NCBI RefSeq assembly: GCF_003130705.1
Contig: NZ_CP021355.1
Location: forward strand, 920,202-984,201
From: Rhodococcus oxybenzonivorans
GTDB taxonomy: Bacteria > Actinomycetota > Actinomycetes > Mycobacteriales > Mycobacteriaceae
Length of the DNA: 64,000 bases
Reading direction: 5' to 3'
The notes under the pieces are model-generated. The model was not told where the DNA came from. It ran no database searches and worked only from the letters and a program-made list of their open reading frames with translations. A program made the position numbers and the translations under genes. Below, piece after piece: positions 19,175 through 28,842 of the stretch (the stretch's first letter is position 1; every line of letters begins with the position of its first letter).

Positions 19175-20329
19175 TCAGTAGGACCGGGGCAGTTGCAGGC
19201 TGTGTTGGGCTACGTAGTTGAGGATCATCTCGCGGCTCACCGGGGCGATCCGGAGAAGCCGGGCAAGCCCCCACTGCGGGAGAAGCCCGTAGTCGTTGCT
19301 CAGTCCGTTGCCGCCGTGCGTCTGGATGGCGGCATCCGCCGCCGCGACCGCCGCCTCGGCGGCCGCGTACTTGGCCACGTTCGATGCCTCGGCTGCGGGT
19401 TTTCCGTGCTCGTACAACCATGCGGCCTTCGCGGTGGCCAGGGCGGCCAGTTGCACCTCGATCTGCGCCTTTGCCAGCGGGTGAGACAGTCCCTGATGCA
19501 TCCCGATCGGCTGGCCCCAGACCGTGCGTGTCCGGGCGTACTCGGCCGCGCGGCCCAGGGTGAACCGGCCGACTCCGACACAGATCGCGGCGCCGGTAAT
19601 CCGCTCGGGGTTCAGGCCGTCGAAGACCTGGGAAAAGCCCTCGTGTTCGACTCCCAGCAGGCTGTCGGCCGGAACGCGTACGTCGTCGAAGTGCAGGGTG
19701 AACTGCCTTTCGGGGAGCGCGACCCCGACCGGGAGCACGTTTTTGACCAGCCCCGGGGCATCAGTGGGGATCAGGAACAACGACAGTTGAGCCCGCCCGG
19801 TCACCTCGTCGTGCCCGGTACGGGCGACGACCACGAGCGCCTCAGCCTCATCGACACCCGAAATGTAGTACTTCGTGCCGTTCAGAACGTAGTCGTCGCC
19901 GTCGCGAACGGCGTGCGTGGACAGTTCGTGCGTATTCGACCCTGCGTCGGGCTCGGTGATCGCGAAGACCACCTTGGTCTCGCCCGACGCCATGCCCGGA
20001 AGCCATCGCTGCCGTTGGTCGTCGCTGCCGTACTTGGCGATCAATTCACCGGAGATGGCGCTGGAGACGAGCAGGAGCAGAAGCGGGCAGCCGTGGGCGG
20101 CGGTCTCCTCGCACACCAGCGCCAGCTCCGTCATGCCGGCGCCGCCCCCGCCGTACTCCTCCGGGAGGTTGATGCCGATGAAACCGCTGTTACCCAGTGC
20201 CTTCCAGAGATCCGTGGTCGGTTCGTGGGCCAAGGCGTGGCGGGTGTAATAGTCGGGACCGAACTTGGTGGTGATGGCGGCGACCGCCTCGCGGATCGCG
20301 ACGTGCTCGTCGGATTCGATGAAATCCAT
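19175..20329 (-). CDS. Acyl-CoA dehydrogenase (citronellyl-CoA dehydrogenase-like by context)
   Basis: A 384-residue FAD acyl-CoA dehydrogenase. It has FAITEPDAGSNTHELSTHA (FAD/substrate region), YVLNGTKYYISGVDEAEALV, and the C-terminal AIQTHGGNGLSNDYGLLPQW. GGAGGAACCACC precedes the ATG. It introduces the 2,3-double bond into an acyl-CoA. Next to a geranyl/methylcrotonyl-type carboxylase and AtuA it occupies the AtuD position (citronellyl-CoA to cis-geranyl-CoA). That specific assignment is by context only. Confidence 0.88.
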   Translation of the reverse strand: MDFIESDEHVAIREAVAAITTKFGPDYYTRHALAHEPTTDLWKALGNSGFIGINLPEEYGGGGAGMTELALVCEETAAHGCPLLLLLVSSAISGELIAKYGSDDQRQRWLPGMASGETKVVFAITEPDAGSNTHELSTHAVRDGDDYVLNGTKYYISGVDEAEALVVVARTGHDEVTGRAQLSLFLIPTDAPGLVKNVLPVGVALPERQFTLHFDDVRVPADSLLGVEHEGFSQVFDGLNPERITGAAICVGVGRFTLGRAAEYARTRTVWGQPIGMHQGLSHPLAKAQIEVQLAALATAKAAWLYEHGKPAAEASNVAKYAAAEAAVAAADAAIQTHGGNGLSNDYGLLPQWGLARLLRIAPVSREMILNYVAQHSLQLPRSY

Positions 20330-20367
20330 GGTGGTTCCTCCGTGGGGCGGCGGTCGCCGCCGGTGCG

Positions 20368-22158
20368 TCAGTTGGTCTCGGGGAGCAATGTCGTCGGGAT
20401 GTCGGTGTGCCGGGCGCGCAGGTACTCACCGAGACTCTTGGCCTGTGCATCGGTGCGGGTCGAGGACGCCACGCCGTCGCCCAGGAACCCGACGATGACG
20501 AAGTTCAGTGCCCGAAGGTTCGGGAGCTCGTAACGGTGTACGGGCAAGGACGCCGCCTCGGGGACCAGGTCGATGAACTTCTCGACGGTCAGGTGACGGC
20601 GCAGCCAGTCCCACCGTTCCGGGGTATCGGTCCACACACCGACATTCGCCTTGCCACCCTTGTCGCCGGAGCGGGCGGCAACGACGGACCCCAACGGCAG
20701 ACGAGCGGTGGATACCGTGTCGGCCACGTCTGTGTGCGGCGTCGACGGTGCCGGCGTCAGTGCCGGTCTCTGGGTCCGCGGGCAGTGGTCGATGAGTTCC
20801 TTGGTTCCGTCGGCATGGAGGACCACATGCTCGATTTCGTTCGCCGGGATGAGCGAGGGCCAGTAGACCCCGAACTCCGATGCCGACGACGGCGGAGTGG
20901 TGGTGTGGAAACCCGCATAGCCGGCGACGGCGATCTCGGTGACCGAGTTGGAGAACGCGCGGTCGACCTTGGCGCGATCGGCATCTTTGACAGTCACCCG
21001 CAGGTGCGCTGTCGATTGAGCGGCGGTGGGCGGGTCGGGAATGTCGTAGCGGAGCAGTTGGATATCGACGTCGTCGAACTTTTCTTTCCCACCCAGGATC
21101 TCGAACAGCTCGTCGACCGCCCAGGCGGCCTTTTCTTCGATGTCGAGTCCGGTGAGGACCAGGGTCATCGTGTTGCGGAAGCCGCCGATGTAGTTCATCG
21201 CCACCTTCAGGTCGGGCGGCGGGGGACTTCCCGTGGTTCCGGCCACCCGGACCCGGTCGGGTCCTTCTTGGGTGATCTCGATGGTCTCGAAGTGCGCGGC
21301 GACGTCCGGGTTCAGGTAGAGGGGGCCATCGATCTCATACAACAACTGGGCCGTGACGGTTCCCACGGACACCAGGCCCCCGGTTCCAGGGTCCTTGGTG
21401 ATGACAAAGCTCCCGTCGTGCGCAATTTCGGCGATCGGGGAGCCCGGATACCGACGATCGTGCACTTCCCGGATTTGTGAATAGTTGCCCCCCGTTGCCT
21501 GCGGGCCGCACTCGATGATGTGTCCGGCTGCCACCGCCCCGGCAAGGGCGTCGAAGTCGGTGCGCCCCCAGCCGTGCCACCACGCGCTGGTGCCGACAAC
21601 GAGTGCTGCGTCGGTGACGCGTGGACAGATCACCACGTCGGCACCGTTGTTCAGTGCTGCGGCGATACCCCAGCCACCGAGGTACGCGTTCGCCGACACC
21701 GGGCTCACCCCGGCCTCTGCCAGCGTGAGCCCCTTGTCGAGGTGCCGGAACTCGTGCCCGTCGGCCAGGAGTGATTCGAGCCTTGGCCGGATGTCATCGC
21801 CCTCGAGATGCGCGACGGACAGATCGAGCCCCTGATCGGCGATGAGCTTGCGGACCTCGTCGGCGAGACCGGCAGGATTGAGGCCGCCCGCATTCACGAC
21901 GATCTTGATTCCCTTGGCGGCGCAATCGGCGAGTGATTGACGGGCCTGGGTGAGGAACGTTTTCGCGTAGCCGGTGGCGGGGTCCTTCTTGCGGGCCTTC
22001 CAGAGGATGAGCATGGTCAGTTCGGCCAGGTAGTCACCGGTGATCACATCGACCGGGCTGCCGTCCACCATGTCGCGGAAGGCCGAGAGCCGGTCGCCAT
22101 AGAATCCCGATGCGTTGCCGATACGGATCGGCCGACGCGGGGCGTCAGACTCTCTCAT
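20368..22158 (-). CDS. atuA: AtuA-family acyclic terpene utilisation protein
   Basis: This 596-residue protein has the AtuA (formerly DUF1446) N-terminal domain to about residue 440, starting IRIGNASGFYGDRLSAFRD and carrying VVNAGGLNPAGLADEVRKLI. It ends with the small AtuA-like C-terminal domain (about 480-590; LGSVVAARSGDKGGKANVGV). AtuA is required for citronellol/geraniol breakdown in Pseudomonas, where it is tied to processing the carboxylated and hydrated C10 intermediate. The reaction is not firmly established. GAGGAACC precedes the ATG, which overlaps the upstream gene by 4 bp. Related proteins also occur beside other branched acyl-CoA carboxylases. Confidence 0.85.
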   Translation of the reverse strand: MRESDAPRRPIRIGNASGFYGDRLSAFRDMVDGSPVDVITGDYLAELTMLILWKARKKDPATGYAKTFLTQARQSLADCAAKGIKIVVNAGGLNPAGLADEVRKLIADQGLDLSVAHLEGDDIRPRLESLLADGHEFRHLDKGLTLAEAGVSPVSANAYLGGWGIAAALNNGADVVICPRVTDAALVVGTSAWWHGWGRTDFDALAGAVAAGHIIECGPQATGGNYSQIREVHDRRYPGSPIAEIAHDGSFVITKDPGTGGLVSVGTVTAQLLYEIDGPLYLNPDVAAHFETIEITQEGPDRVRVAGTTGSPPPPDLKVAMNYIGGFRNTMTLVLTGLDIEEKAAWAVDELFEILGGKEKFDDVDIQLLRYDIPDPPTAAQSTAHLRVTVKDADRAKVDRAFSNSVTEIAVAGYAGFHTTTPPSSASEFGVYWPSLIPANEIEHVVLHADGTKELIDHCPRTQRPALTPAPSTPHTDVADTVSTARLPLGSVVAARSGDKGGKANVGVWTDTPERWDWLRRHLTVEKFIDLVPEAASLPVHRYELPNLRALNFVIVGFLGDGVASSTRTDAQAKSLGEYLRARHTDIPTTLLPETN

Positions 22159-22976
22159 CGGGTTCCTCCAGTGGTTGACGGGGCGGCGAGACTGGGTCGG
22201 CCGGGGCCGGGGGCCCCGGCGAAGGCTTGGGCGATGCCCATCCAGGTGTGAGCGACGGGGCCGGTGACGACGAGGCGAGTGTCGGCCACGTTGCGTCGTT
22301 GCGTGACGACGAGGACGAAGTCCTCGGCCGGACCCACGACGGCGTTCTCGGCGTCAGCGGGCCCCCACGTCCACGCATCGGCGTCGGGGTCCGGGGCTTG
22401 CAGCACCACCCGGACAGGCTGCTCGGGCACCGACAGCCCATTGAGCTGATGGGCGAAGGCGAAGGTACTCACCCCCAGGTGCGCGATGCTGCGCAGACCC
22501 GGACTGTCCGGATGTCGTACGCCGAGGGCATCGTAGATATCCCGGCCGTGGGCCCACGTCTCCATCAACCGTGCGGTTGCCGAAGAGGCGGCACTCATAT
22601 CGGGTCCGTACCAGGGCATCCGTGCCTTCGGATCGGTCCGTCGCAGCGTCTTGAGCAATTCGCTTCGAGAGTGCACGAACCAGTCGATCACCTCCTGGTG
22701 GGACATCGTTCGCAGGTCACGAGCAATCCGGTCCGGAAAATCCATTCCGCCGGCAATCAGGGCGGCGGATTCTTCGCGGAACCGATGGGGATCGTCCATC
22801 GCAGTTCGTGCGGCGTCGTCGAAGAAGGCCAGATGCGAGACCTGATCGCGCAGGGCCCAGCCCTCGGCTGGGGTATCGATCTCCCATTGATCCGGTGTGA
22901 GGTCGCGAAGAACGAGGATCAGCCGTACGGTCTCGACATCGAGGTCGTCGAGAAGTGCCTCATAGTCCAGTGCCAT
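22155..22976 (-). CDS. TIGR03084-type DinB/maleylpyruvate-isomerase-fold protein
   Basis: A 273-residue four-helix-bundle protein. It has WALRDQVSHLAFFDDAARTA near residue 45 and ARLMETWAHGRDIYDALGVR near 145; the conserved His residues in these blocks are the usual metal ligands. Proteins of this type are widespread in actinobacteria and poorly characterised; some use mycothiol as a cofactor. ATG 22976 overlaps the hydratase stop by one base (TGATG), and it overlaps atuA by 4 bp, so it is firmly within the pathway operon. Its reaction here is unknown. Confidence 0.8.
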   Translation of the reverse strand: MALDYEALLDDLDVETVRLILVLRDLTPDQWEIDTPAEGWALRDQVSHLAFFDDAARTAMDDPHRFREESAALIAGGMDFPDRIARDLRTMSHQEVIDWFVHSRSELLKTLRRTDPKARMPWYGPDMSAASSATARLMETWAHGRDIYDALGVRHPDSPGLRSIAHLGVSTFAFAHQLNGLSVPEQPVRVVLQAPDPDADAWTWGPADAENAVVGPAEDFVLVVTQRRNVADTRLVVTGPVAHTWMGIAQAFAGAPGPGRPSLAAPSTTGGTR

Positions 22977-23755
22977 CAGTGCCCCTTCCAGTGCGGGCGC
23001 CGTTTTTCGCTGAAGGCGAGCATTCCCTCTTGCGCGTCGTCGCTGAGGTACACCGGTTCCCAGATCTTTTCGGCCATCTCGAACGCGCCGGACAGTGGAT
23101 GCTCGGCGGTCAGCTTGGCCGTCTTCTTTCCCGCACTCACCGACAACGGGGCATTCGCTGCGATCAGCTCGGCGAATCGTTGTGTCGCGTCGGCCAATTC
23201 GCCGGGCTCGACGACGCGGTTGACGAAGCCGATCTCGTAGGCGCGCTGGGCAGTCAGGGCCGCGCCGGTGAGCACGATTTCCATCGCAATCCGCGGCGGG
23301 ATCATCAGCGGCAGCGGAGCCGCCCAGGGCGAGCCGCGGCCGATCTTCACCTCGGAAATGGCGAAGGTTGCCGTACTCGAGGCGATGCAGAGGTCGCAGG
23401 TCTGTGCTAGGAGGAAGCCGCCGGCGAAGGCGGCGCCATTGACCGCCGCGATGGTCGGCTTGTCGACCTCGATGTTCCGCCCGAACTGGGGGACGAAGTC
23501 CACGGGCGGGACGGTGAGTTGTTCCTGGCTCATCTCCTTGAGATCCCCGCCGGCGCAAAACGCCTTGTCGCCGCTGCCGGTGAGGACGAGGACCTTCGCG
23601 GACTCGTCGTCGTTGAAGCGCCGGACACCGGCGAACAGGCCCTCTCGGACCGCGCGGTTGAGACTGTTGCGGGCATCGGGGCGGTTGATCGTGAGCCAGG
23701 CGATGGAATTGCGCACCTCGTAGGTGACCGCTGCGGTGGAGGCGTCGTGTGCCAT
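22976..23755 (-). CDS. Enoyl-CoA hydratase/isomerase family protein (AtuE/LiuC position)
   Basis: A 259-residue crotonase. The oxyanion-hole blocks are AFCAGGDLKEMS (about 65) and AAVNGAAFAGGFLLAQTCDL (about 105), with the acid region KIGRGSPWAAPL (about 137). Directly downstream of the carboxylase alpha subunit it would hydrate the glutaconyl-CoA-type product (isohexenylglutaconyl-CoA or 3-methylglutaconyl-CoA). Its start codon directly follows the carboxylase alpha stop. Confidence 0.88.
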   Translation of the reverse strand: MAHDASTAAVTYEVRNSIAWLTINRPDARNSLNRAVREGLFAGVRRFNDDESAKVLVLTGSGDKAFCAGGDLKEMSQEQLTVPPVDFVPQFGRNIEVDKPTIAAVNGAAFAGGFLLAQTCDLCIASSTATFAISEVKIGRGSPWAAPLPLMIPPRIAMEIVLTGAALTAQRAYEIGFVNRVVEPGELADATQRFAELIAANAPLSVSAGKKTAKLTAEHPLSGAFEMAEKIWEPVYLSDDAQEGMLAFSEKRRPHWKGH

Positions 23756-25771
23756 CTATGCGTCCTCCTGCCCGTCGTGCACCACGGCGAGCACGGTGCC
23801 GGAGTCGACCTGCTGGCCGACGGTGACGGGAAGCTTTGTCACCACCCCGTCGATGGGGGCCTTGACCGTGTGCTCCATCTTCATGGCCTCGAGCACGACG
23901 ACGGCGGCCCCGGCCGTGATTTCGTCTCCCTCGGATACCTCGATCCGCACCACCGCCCCGGGCATCGGCGCGAGCAGGGAACCGGACTCCTGCACATCGC
24001 TCGGGTCGGGGAATCGCTCCACCTCGTGCAGTTCGGTGGCACCGAGGGCGCTGTTGACGAAGTGTGCGGCACCGTCTCGGACGATCGAGTAGCGGCGGCG
24101 CACACCCTCGATGACCGCGTCGACGAGAGTGGGGGAGGCCTCGATCAGCTCGATGTCTTCGATGTCACGTCCGTCGGCGGCCGCGTTGAGCCGGTCGCGG
24201 AGAAACTCGTATGCGATCTCGATCTCGTTGTCACCGTTGCGGAACAGCACTGCCTGCGGTGCGCTGCGGACGGTGCGGAAGCCGGAGGGCAGTCCCGGCA
24301 GCGTCGGCGCCGTCGCTCGTCGCTCGGTCTGAGCGGCGAGTGCGGCGACGAGCGCGTGGGTCGCGGTAGTGGCGTCACCGGTGACGCGGCCGGCGGTCAG
24401 ATCGGCGACCGAGTGCCGGTCGAGGTAGCCGGTGTCGGTCTGACCGTTGCGGAACTCGGGTTCTCGGAGAATGCCGATCAGCAGGTCACGGTTGGTGGTC
24501 ACGCCGTGGATGAGTGATTCGTCCAGGGCCCGGGCCACCCGGTCGCAGGCCTCTTCCCGGGTACGGCCGAATCCGATCACCTTCGCCAGCATCGGATCGT
24601 AGAAGGTACTGACGGTGGACCCCGAGGCGAATCCGGCGTCGACGCGGATGCCGGGGAGGTCGGCGATCTCGAAGGTGGTCAGCTTCCCCGATACCGGCAC
24701 GAATCCGGCCGGTACGTCCTCGGCGTAGAGCCGAACCTCGACCGCATGTCCGTTGAACTCCGGTGATTCGATCTCGGGGGGCAGCTTCTGGCCGGCGGCG
24801 ACGAGGAGCTGGCCGCGCACCAGGTCTGTTCCGGTGACGAGTTCGGTGACCGGATGTTCCACCTGCAGTCGGGTGTTGACCTCGAGGAAATAGAAGGCGC
24901 CGTCGGGTGCCATCACGAATTCGACGGTGCCGGCGCCCTCGTAGTTGAGTGCCTTACCCGCCGAGACTGCGGCGGCGCCGAGTTCTTCGCGCAACTCCCG
25001 GTCGACCGCCGTCGAGGGCGACTCCTCGACAATCTTCTGGTAGCGACGCTGGATGGAGCACTCTCGTTCGCCCAGATGAACAACATTGCCGAAGCTGTCA
25101 CCGAAGATCTGCACCTCGATGTGCCGCGGCGACTGGACGAACTTCTCCAGGAAGACGGTGCCGTTGCCGAACGCCGACTGTGCCTCGCGGCGGGCGCTGC
25201 GGACCGCTTCGACGATCTCGTCGCGGTCGTTGACGATCCGCATCCCGCGGCCGCCGCCGCCGAACGCGGCCTTGACCAGGACCGGCAATCCGATGTCGTC
25301 CGCCGCCGCCCGCAGCCGCTCGGGATCTTCGTCGGATTCGTTCTCGATCACCATTCCCGGCAGCACGGGGACTCCCGCATCCGCCATGATGCGTTTGGCC
25401 TCGATCTTCGATCCCATCGCGGCGATCGCTTCGGGTGAGGGACCGACGAAGATGATGCCCTCGTCCTTGCACCGTCGTGCGAAGTCCTCGTTTTCCGAGA
25501 GGAACCCGTAGCCGGGGTGGATGGCGTTCGCGCCGGTTCGGTGTGCGGCCGCGACAACCAGATCGACCTGAAGGTAAGTGTCGGTGGGGGTGGTGCCGGG
25601 AAGGTGGATGGATTCGTCGGCCTCGAGCACGTACGGCGAGTGGCGATCGGCGTCGGAATAGAGCGCCACCGTCGAGATGTCCATTTCGCGCGCCGTCCGG
25701 ATGATGCGCGACGCGATTTCGCCTCGGTTGGCGATCAGCAGCTTGGTGATCGTTGACACTGCGGTACTCAC
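23756..25771 (-). CDS. Biotin-dependent acyl-CoA carboxylase alpha subunit (biotin carboxylase + BCCP)
   Basis: The 671-residue subunit starts with the biotin carboxylase domain (KLLIANRGEIASRIIRTARE, GYGFLSENEDFARR, ATP-grasp FGGGGRGMRIV). It ends with a biotinyl domain whose EAMKMEH motif puts the biotinylated Lys near residue 631. It carboxylates biotin with ATP and bicarbonate for transfer by the beta subunit encoded just upstream. GTG 25771 overlaps the beta-subunit stop. With AtuA-like and AtuE-like neighbours it fits geranyl- or 3-methylcrotonyl-CoA carboxylase better than acetyl/propionyl-CoA carboxylase. The sequence alone does not settle the substrate. Confidence 0.9.
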   Translation of the reverse strand: MSTAVSTITKLLIANRGEIASRIIRTAREMDISTVALYSDADRHSPYVLEADESIHLPGTTPTDTYLQVDLVVAAAHRTGANAIHPGYGFLSENEDFARRCKDEGIIFVGPSPEAIAAMGSKIEAKRIMADAGVPVLPGMVIENESDEDPERLRAAADDIGLPVLVKAAFGGGGRGMRIVNDRDEIVEAVRSARREAQSAFGNGTVFLEKFVQSPRHIEVQIFGDSFGNVVHLGERECSIQRRYQKIVEESPSTAVDRELREELGAAAVSAGKALNYEGAGTVEFVMAPDGAFYFLEVNTRLQVEHPVTELVTGTDLVRGQLLVAAGQKLPPEIESPEFNGHAVEVRLYAEDVPAGFVPVSGKLTTFEIADLPGIRVDAGFASGSTVSTFYDPMLAKVIGFGRTREEACDRVARALDESLIHGVTTNRDLLIGILREPEFRNGQTDTGYLDRHSVADLTAGRVTGDATTATHALVAALAAQTERRATAPTLPGLPSGFRTVRSAPQAVLFRNGDNEIEIAYEFLRDRLNAAADGRDIEDIELIEASPTLVDAVIEGVRRRYSIVRDGAAHFVNSALGATELHEVERFPDPSDVQESGSLLAPMPGAVVRIEVSEGDEITAGAAVVVLEAMKMEHTVKAPIDGVVTKLPVTVGQQVDSGTVLAVVHDGQEDA

Positions 25772-27366
25772 ATTCTGAAGACGCCGTAGCCACGCTGGCC
25801 GGCAATGTGGTTGGAATGGGCGGCGGACAAGGCGATCGCGAGGATCGCGCGGGTGTCACGCGGATCGATGACGCCGTCGTCGTAGAGGCGTCCGGAGATG
25901 AAGAAGGGATGTGATTCGGCTTCGATCTGTTGCTCGATCGCGGCGGTGCGTGCGGCATCGGCCTCCACGTCGAATTCACGACCTGCGGACTCTGCGGCGG
26001 TCTTGCCGACAATCGACATCACGCCGGCGAGTTGCTGGGCGCCCATCACCGCGAGCTTGGCATTGGCCCACGTGAACATGAAGCGTGGATCGTATGCGCG
26101 GCCGGACATTCCGTAGTTTCCGGCACCGAAGGAGCCGCCCACGTTGATCGTGATGTGCGGGACCTTGCTGTTGGTGACCGCATTGATCATCTTGGCACCG
26201 TCCTTGATGATGCCGCCCTGCTCGTACTCGGTGCCGACCATGTAGCCGGTGGTGTTGTGCAGGAAGATCAACGGGGTGTCGGTCTGGTTCGCCAACAGGA
26301 TGAATTCGGTGGCCTTCTTGGCCTCTTCGCTGAAGAGGACGCCGCGGTGGTTGGCGAGGATTCCGACCGGAAAGCCGTGGATCGACGCCCAACCGGTCAC
26401 CAGGCTGGACCCGTAGCGTGGTTTGTACTCGGAGAACCTCGAGCCGTCGGCTACCCGGGCGATGACATCGCGGGGATCGAACGGGACCCGCGGGTCCCCC
26501 GAGGCGATACCGAGGAGTTCCTCGGGGTCGTACAGCGGGTCGTCGGCGGTCGCGGACGGGGCGGGTCCGAACTTGCGCCAGTTGAGGTGGCTGACGATGT
26601 CGCGGCCGATTCTGATGCAGTCGTTCTCGTCGACGGCGAACTGGTCGGCCACACCGGACACGCGCGAGTGCATGTCGGCGCCCCCGAGGTCCTCGTCGTT
26701 GGCGTCCTCTCCGGTGGCCATCTTCACCAGCGGGGGACCACCGAGGAACACCTTGGCCTGTTTGTCGACCAACACCGCGTAGTCGCACATGCCGGGGACG
26801 TACGCGCCGCCGGCGGTGGCATTGCCGAAGACCAGCGCGATGGTCGGAATTCCCATCGACGACAGCTCGCTCAGGTCGTGGAAGATCTTGCCGGCGAACA
26901 CGAACAGTTCCGATTGCGTCGGCAGGTCCGCGCCGCCCGACTCCACCAGGTAGACCACGGGCAGCCGGTTCACGCGAGCGATCTCCAACGCGCGCAGATT
27001 CTTCTTCAACGTGAAGGGATTCATCGTTCCGCCCCGCACCGTGGGGTCGTGGGCGATGATCATGGTTTCGACGCCGGAGACGACGCCCACGCCCGTGACG
27101 ATGGCCGCCCCGACGTTGAACTGAGTTCCCCACGCCGCCAACGGTGACAACTCCATGAACGGGGCATCGCGGTCGATGAGAAGCTCGATCCGTTCGCGGA
27201 CGAGTAGGCGTCCGCGATCGTGGTGGCGTTGGGTGTACCGCTGGCCACCACCGGCGATGACAAGTTCGAGTTGCTCATTCAGCGCGGCGACCGCGGCGAG
27301 CTGAACTCGGCGGTTCTCCTGATAGGTATCCGATGACGTGTCGATCACCGAGTCGAGTACGGGCAT
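25768..27366 (-). CDS. Acyl-CoA carboxylase beta subunit (carboxyltransferase)
   Basis: The 532-residue carboxyltransferase has the N-terminal half (RERIELLIDRDAPFMELSPL, YLVESGGADLPTQSELF) and the C-terminal half (FLHNTTGYMVGTEYEQGGII, GGSFGAGNYGMSGRAYDPRF). The latter pattern is characteristic of methylcrotonyl/geranyl-CoA carboxylase beta subunits (LiuB/AtuC type). It moves the carboxyl group from biotin to the gamma-methyl carbon of a 3-methyl-2-enoyl-CoA. It is the first gene of the eight-gene operon, driven from the 27367-27605 gap. Confidence 0.9.
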   Translation of the reverse strand: MPVLDSVIDTSSDTYQENRRVQLAAVAALNEQLELVIAGGGQRYTQRHHDRGRLLVRERIELLIDRDAPFMELSPLAAWGTQFNVGAAIVTGVGVVSGVETMIIAHDPTVRGGTMNPFTLKKNLRALEIARVNRLPVVYLVESGGADLPTQSELFVFAGKIFHDLSELSSMGIPTIALVFGNATAGGAYVPGMCDYAVLVDKQAKVFLGGPPLVKMATGEDANDEDLGGADMHSRVSGVADQFAVDENDCIRIGRDIVSHLNWRKFGPAPSATADDPLYDPEELLGIASGDPRVPFDPRDVIARVADGSRFSEYKPRYGSSLVTGWASIHGFPVGILANHRGVLFSEEAKKATEFILLANQTDTPLIFLHNTTGYMVGTEYEQGGIIKDGAKMINAVTNSKVPHITINVGGSFGAGNYGMSGRAYDPRFMFTWANAKLAVMGAQQLAGVMSIVGKTAAESAGREFDVEADAARTAAIEQQIEAESHPFFISGRLYDDGVIDPRDTRAILAIALSAAHSNHIAGQRGYGVFRM

Positions 27367-27442
27367 CCGTACGCCTTTCTGTCAGATCTGGGGACTCTCA
27401 CCGACGAGGGCGAGCATCGAAGCTGTGACCAGAGTAACCCAA

Positions 27443-27462
27443 AAGTGAATCGCCGTACACTT
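27443..27462. promoter_or_regulatory. AAGTGAATCGC-type operator in the carboxylase/flavin reductase divergon
   Basis: AAGTGAATCGCCGTACACTT is an imperfect dyad matching AAGTGAATCGCAATTTACTT before the mce operon (31227) at 16 of 20 positions. It lies 76 bp before the carboxylase beta start and about 145 bp before the flavin reductase. A TetR-type repressor is the likely binder. Confidence 0.6.
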
Positions 27463-27605
27463 ACATCTTGAGATCACCCCGAATCGGCGCTATCGTAGGT
27501 GGTAACGCAGCGGCAATCTCAGGTCATGTACATCAGGCTTCACTAAATGCCGAGGAAGATCGCCGTCGGCTGCAGAGGACCCTTCCCGCTTGAATGGAGA
27601 ATCCG

Positions 27606-28154
27606 TTGTCCCAGTCCCTCGACAACTCCGCCCACAGGGCGGGAGCGTCCACCACCATCGATGCCGATCTCTACCGGACGGCACTTCGTCGCCATCCTGC
27701 CGGCGTCACGATCATCACCCTCGACTCCGCGAACGGACCGGTCGGGTTCACCGCGACCTCGTTCTCGTCTCTGTCGCTGAACCCGCCACTGGTGTCCTTC
27801 AATATCGCACACACCTCGTCGAGCATCGCTGCGCTACACCAGGCGCAGTCGTTGATCGTCCACCTGGTCGGGGATCACCAACTCCCACTCGCGCAACGCT
27901 TTTCCGCAAGTGCCGATCAGCGATTCGCTGACGAATCGGCCTGGGTGACATTGTCCACCGGAGAGCCCCTCCTGCGCGGCACGCACTGTTGGTTGCGGAC
28001 CGGTGTGCATCAGCTGATCGAGGCCGGGGATCACACCTTGGTCATCGGGGCGGTCGAGGAGATCCATATCGATGACGCCGACGCAACGTCGGACGCGGCC
28101 CCCCTGCTGTATCACGAGGGCCGCTATCACCGGGCCGTACCGTTCGGGTCGTAG
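27606..28154 (+). CDS. Flavin reductase-like protein (FMN-binding split barrel)
   Basis: A 182-residue flavin reductase domain protein: [36 protein letters not shown] and the HxxxG-like [12 protein letters not shown] end. It should reduce FMN/FAD with NAD(P)H for a partner two-component monooxygenase. The TTG at 27606 is preferred because GGAGA lies just upstream. ATG 27594 in the same frame has no ribosome site and would add four residues. The obvious partner would be an LLM monooxygenase; the next gene is a shortened member of that family. Confidence 0.85.
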   Translation: MSQSLDNSAHRAGASTTIDADLYRTALRRHPAGVTIITLDSANGPVGFTATSFSSLSLNPPLVSFNIAHTSSSIAALHQAQSLIVHLVGDHQLPLAQRFSASADQRFADESAWVTLSTGEPLLRGTHCWLRTGVHQLIEAGDHTLVIGAVEEIHIDDADATSDAAPLLYHEGRYHRAVPFGS

Positions 28155-28202
28155 ACCGCCACGGCCACTGCCTCCCCGCACCCCAACTGGAGAAGATGTG
28201 CC

Positions 28203-28790
28203 ATGACAAGCCTGCACGGAACGTCCCGACCCGCCCTGAGGATCGCCGCGGAACTCAACGGCTACGGCCACCACCCCGCGCTCAGCATCGACCGCCGGGC
28301 CGGACGTCCAGAGTCTCGCTGGGTTGACCTGCGCCGAGCTGACGACGACGGCGGTCTCCCGCACGATCACGCGACGATCGTGCGGATACAGGCCGCAGAC
28401 ATGGCCCAAGCTCATCGAGAACGCGCGACGCTACGATCGGAGATCCAGGCCAAGGGAGGCCATCCCGACGATATCGCGGTGCTCGTCGACATTGCGGTGC
28501 TCATCGCCCCGGAGGCCCGGACCGCGCGCAAGGAACTGATGACGCTCGACAGCACGCTGCCGGGCCCACGGCCGAGCGAGTCCTTGGAATACATCGGCAC
28601 ACCCATCGGACTCGCCAGCCTGATCGCGGATCTGTACGTCGTCGGTGTCGTCGACGGCGTCACCCTTCTACCAATGTCGGAACCCGCAGTGCTGGACCAC
28701 GTTGTGAACGAGTCACTGCCGTGGTTAACGCTGCGAGGCGTCTACCCGCCCCCTAGAGGGGCAGCCCTGGCACGAACACACCTCCGGTAG
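28203..28790 (+). CDS. Shortened LLM-monooxygenase-like protein
   Basis: The 195-residue protein resembles pieces of NtaA/SnaA-type flavin monooxygenases. The start (RIAAELNGYGHHPA) is like their first beta strand. The middle (IVRIQAADMAQAHRERATLR) and end (VVDGVTLLPMSEPAVLDHVV, then LPWLTLRGVY) are like their C-terminal third. The roughly 200 central residues of the barrel are absent, although the frame is open and TGGAGAAG precedes the ATG. It could be a deletion derivative or a genuine accessory subunit of the reductase. Similarity is judged by eye, so the assignment is moderate. Confidence 0.55.
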   Translation: MTSLHGTSRPALRIAAELNGYGHHPALSIDRRAGRPESRWVDLRRADDDGGLPHDHATIVRIQAADMAQAHRERATLRSEIQAKGGHPDDIAVLVDIAVLIAPEARTARKELMTLDSTLPGPRPSESLEYIGTPIGLASLIADLYVVGVVDGVTLLPMSEPAVLDHVVNESLPWLTLRGVYPPPRGAALARTHLR

Positions 28791-28812
28791 ATCGTTGCCG
28801 TAACTCGCTCAC

Positions 28813-28842
28813 GAAGGCCGCGTCGAAGACGACGCGGCCTTC
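28813..28842 (+). terminator. Terminator after the short LLM-like gene
   Basis: GAAGGCCGCGTCG, loop AAGA, then the exact complement at 28830-28842. The stem is 13 bp, followed by CGCGTTTC, and starts 22 bp after the stop codon. Confidence 0.85.

Noticed and set aside
19193..20533. 446-codon plus-strand frame opposite the acyl-CoA dehydrogenase
   Set aside because: Shadow frame with no recognisable domain; the minus-strand dehydrogenase is unambiguous.
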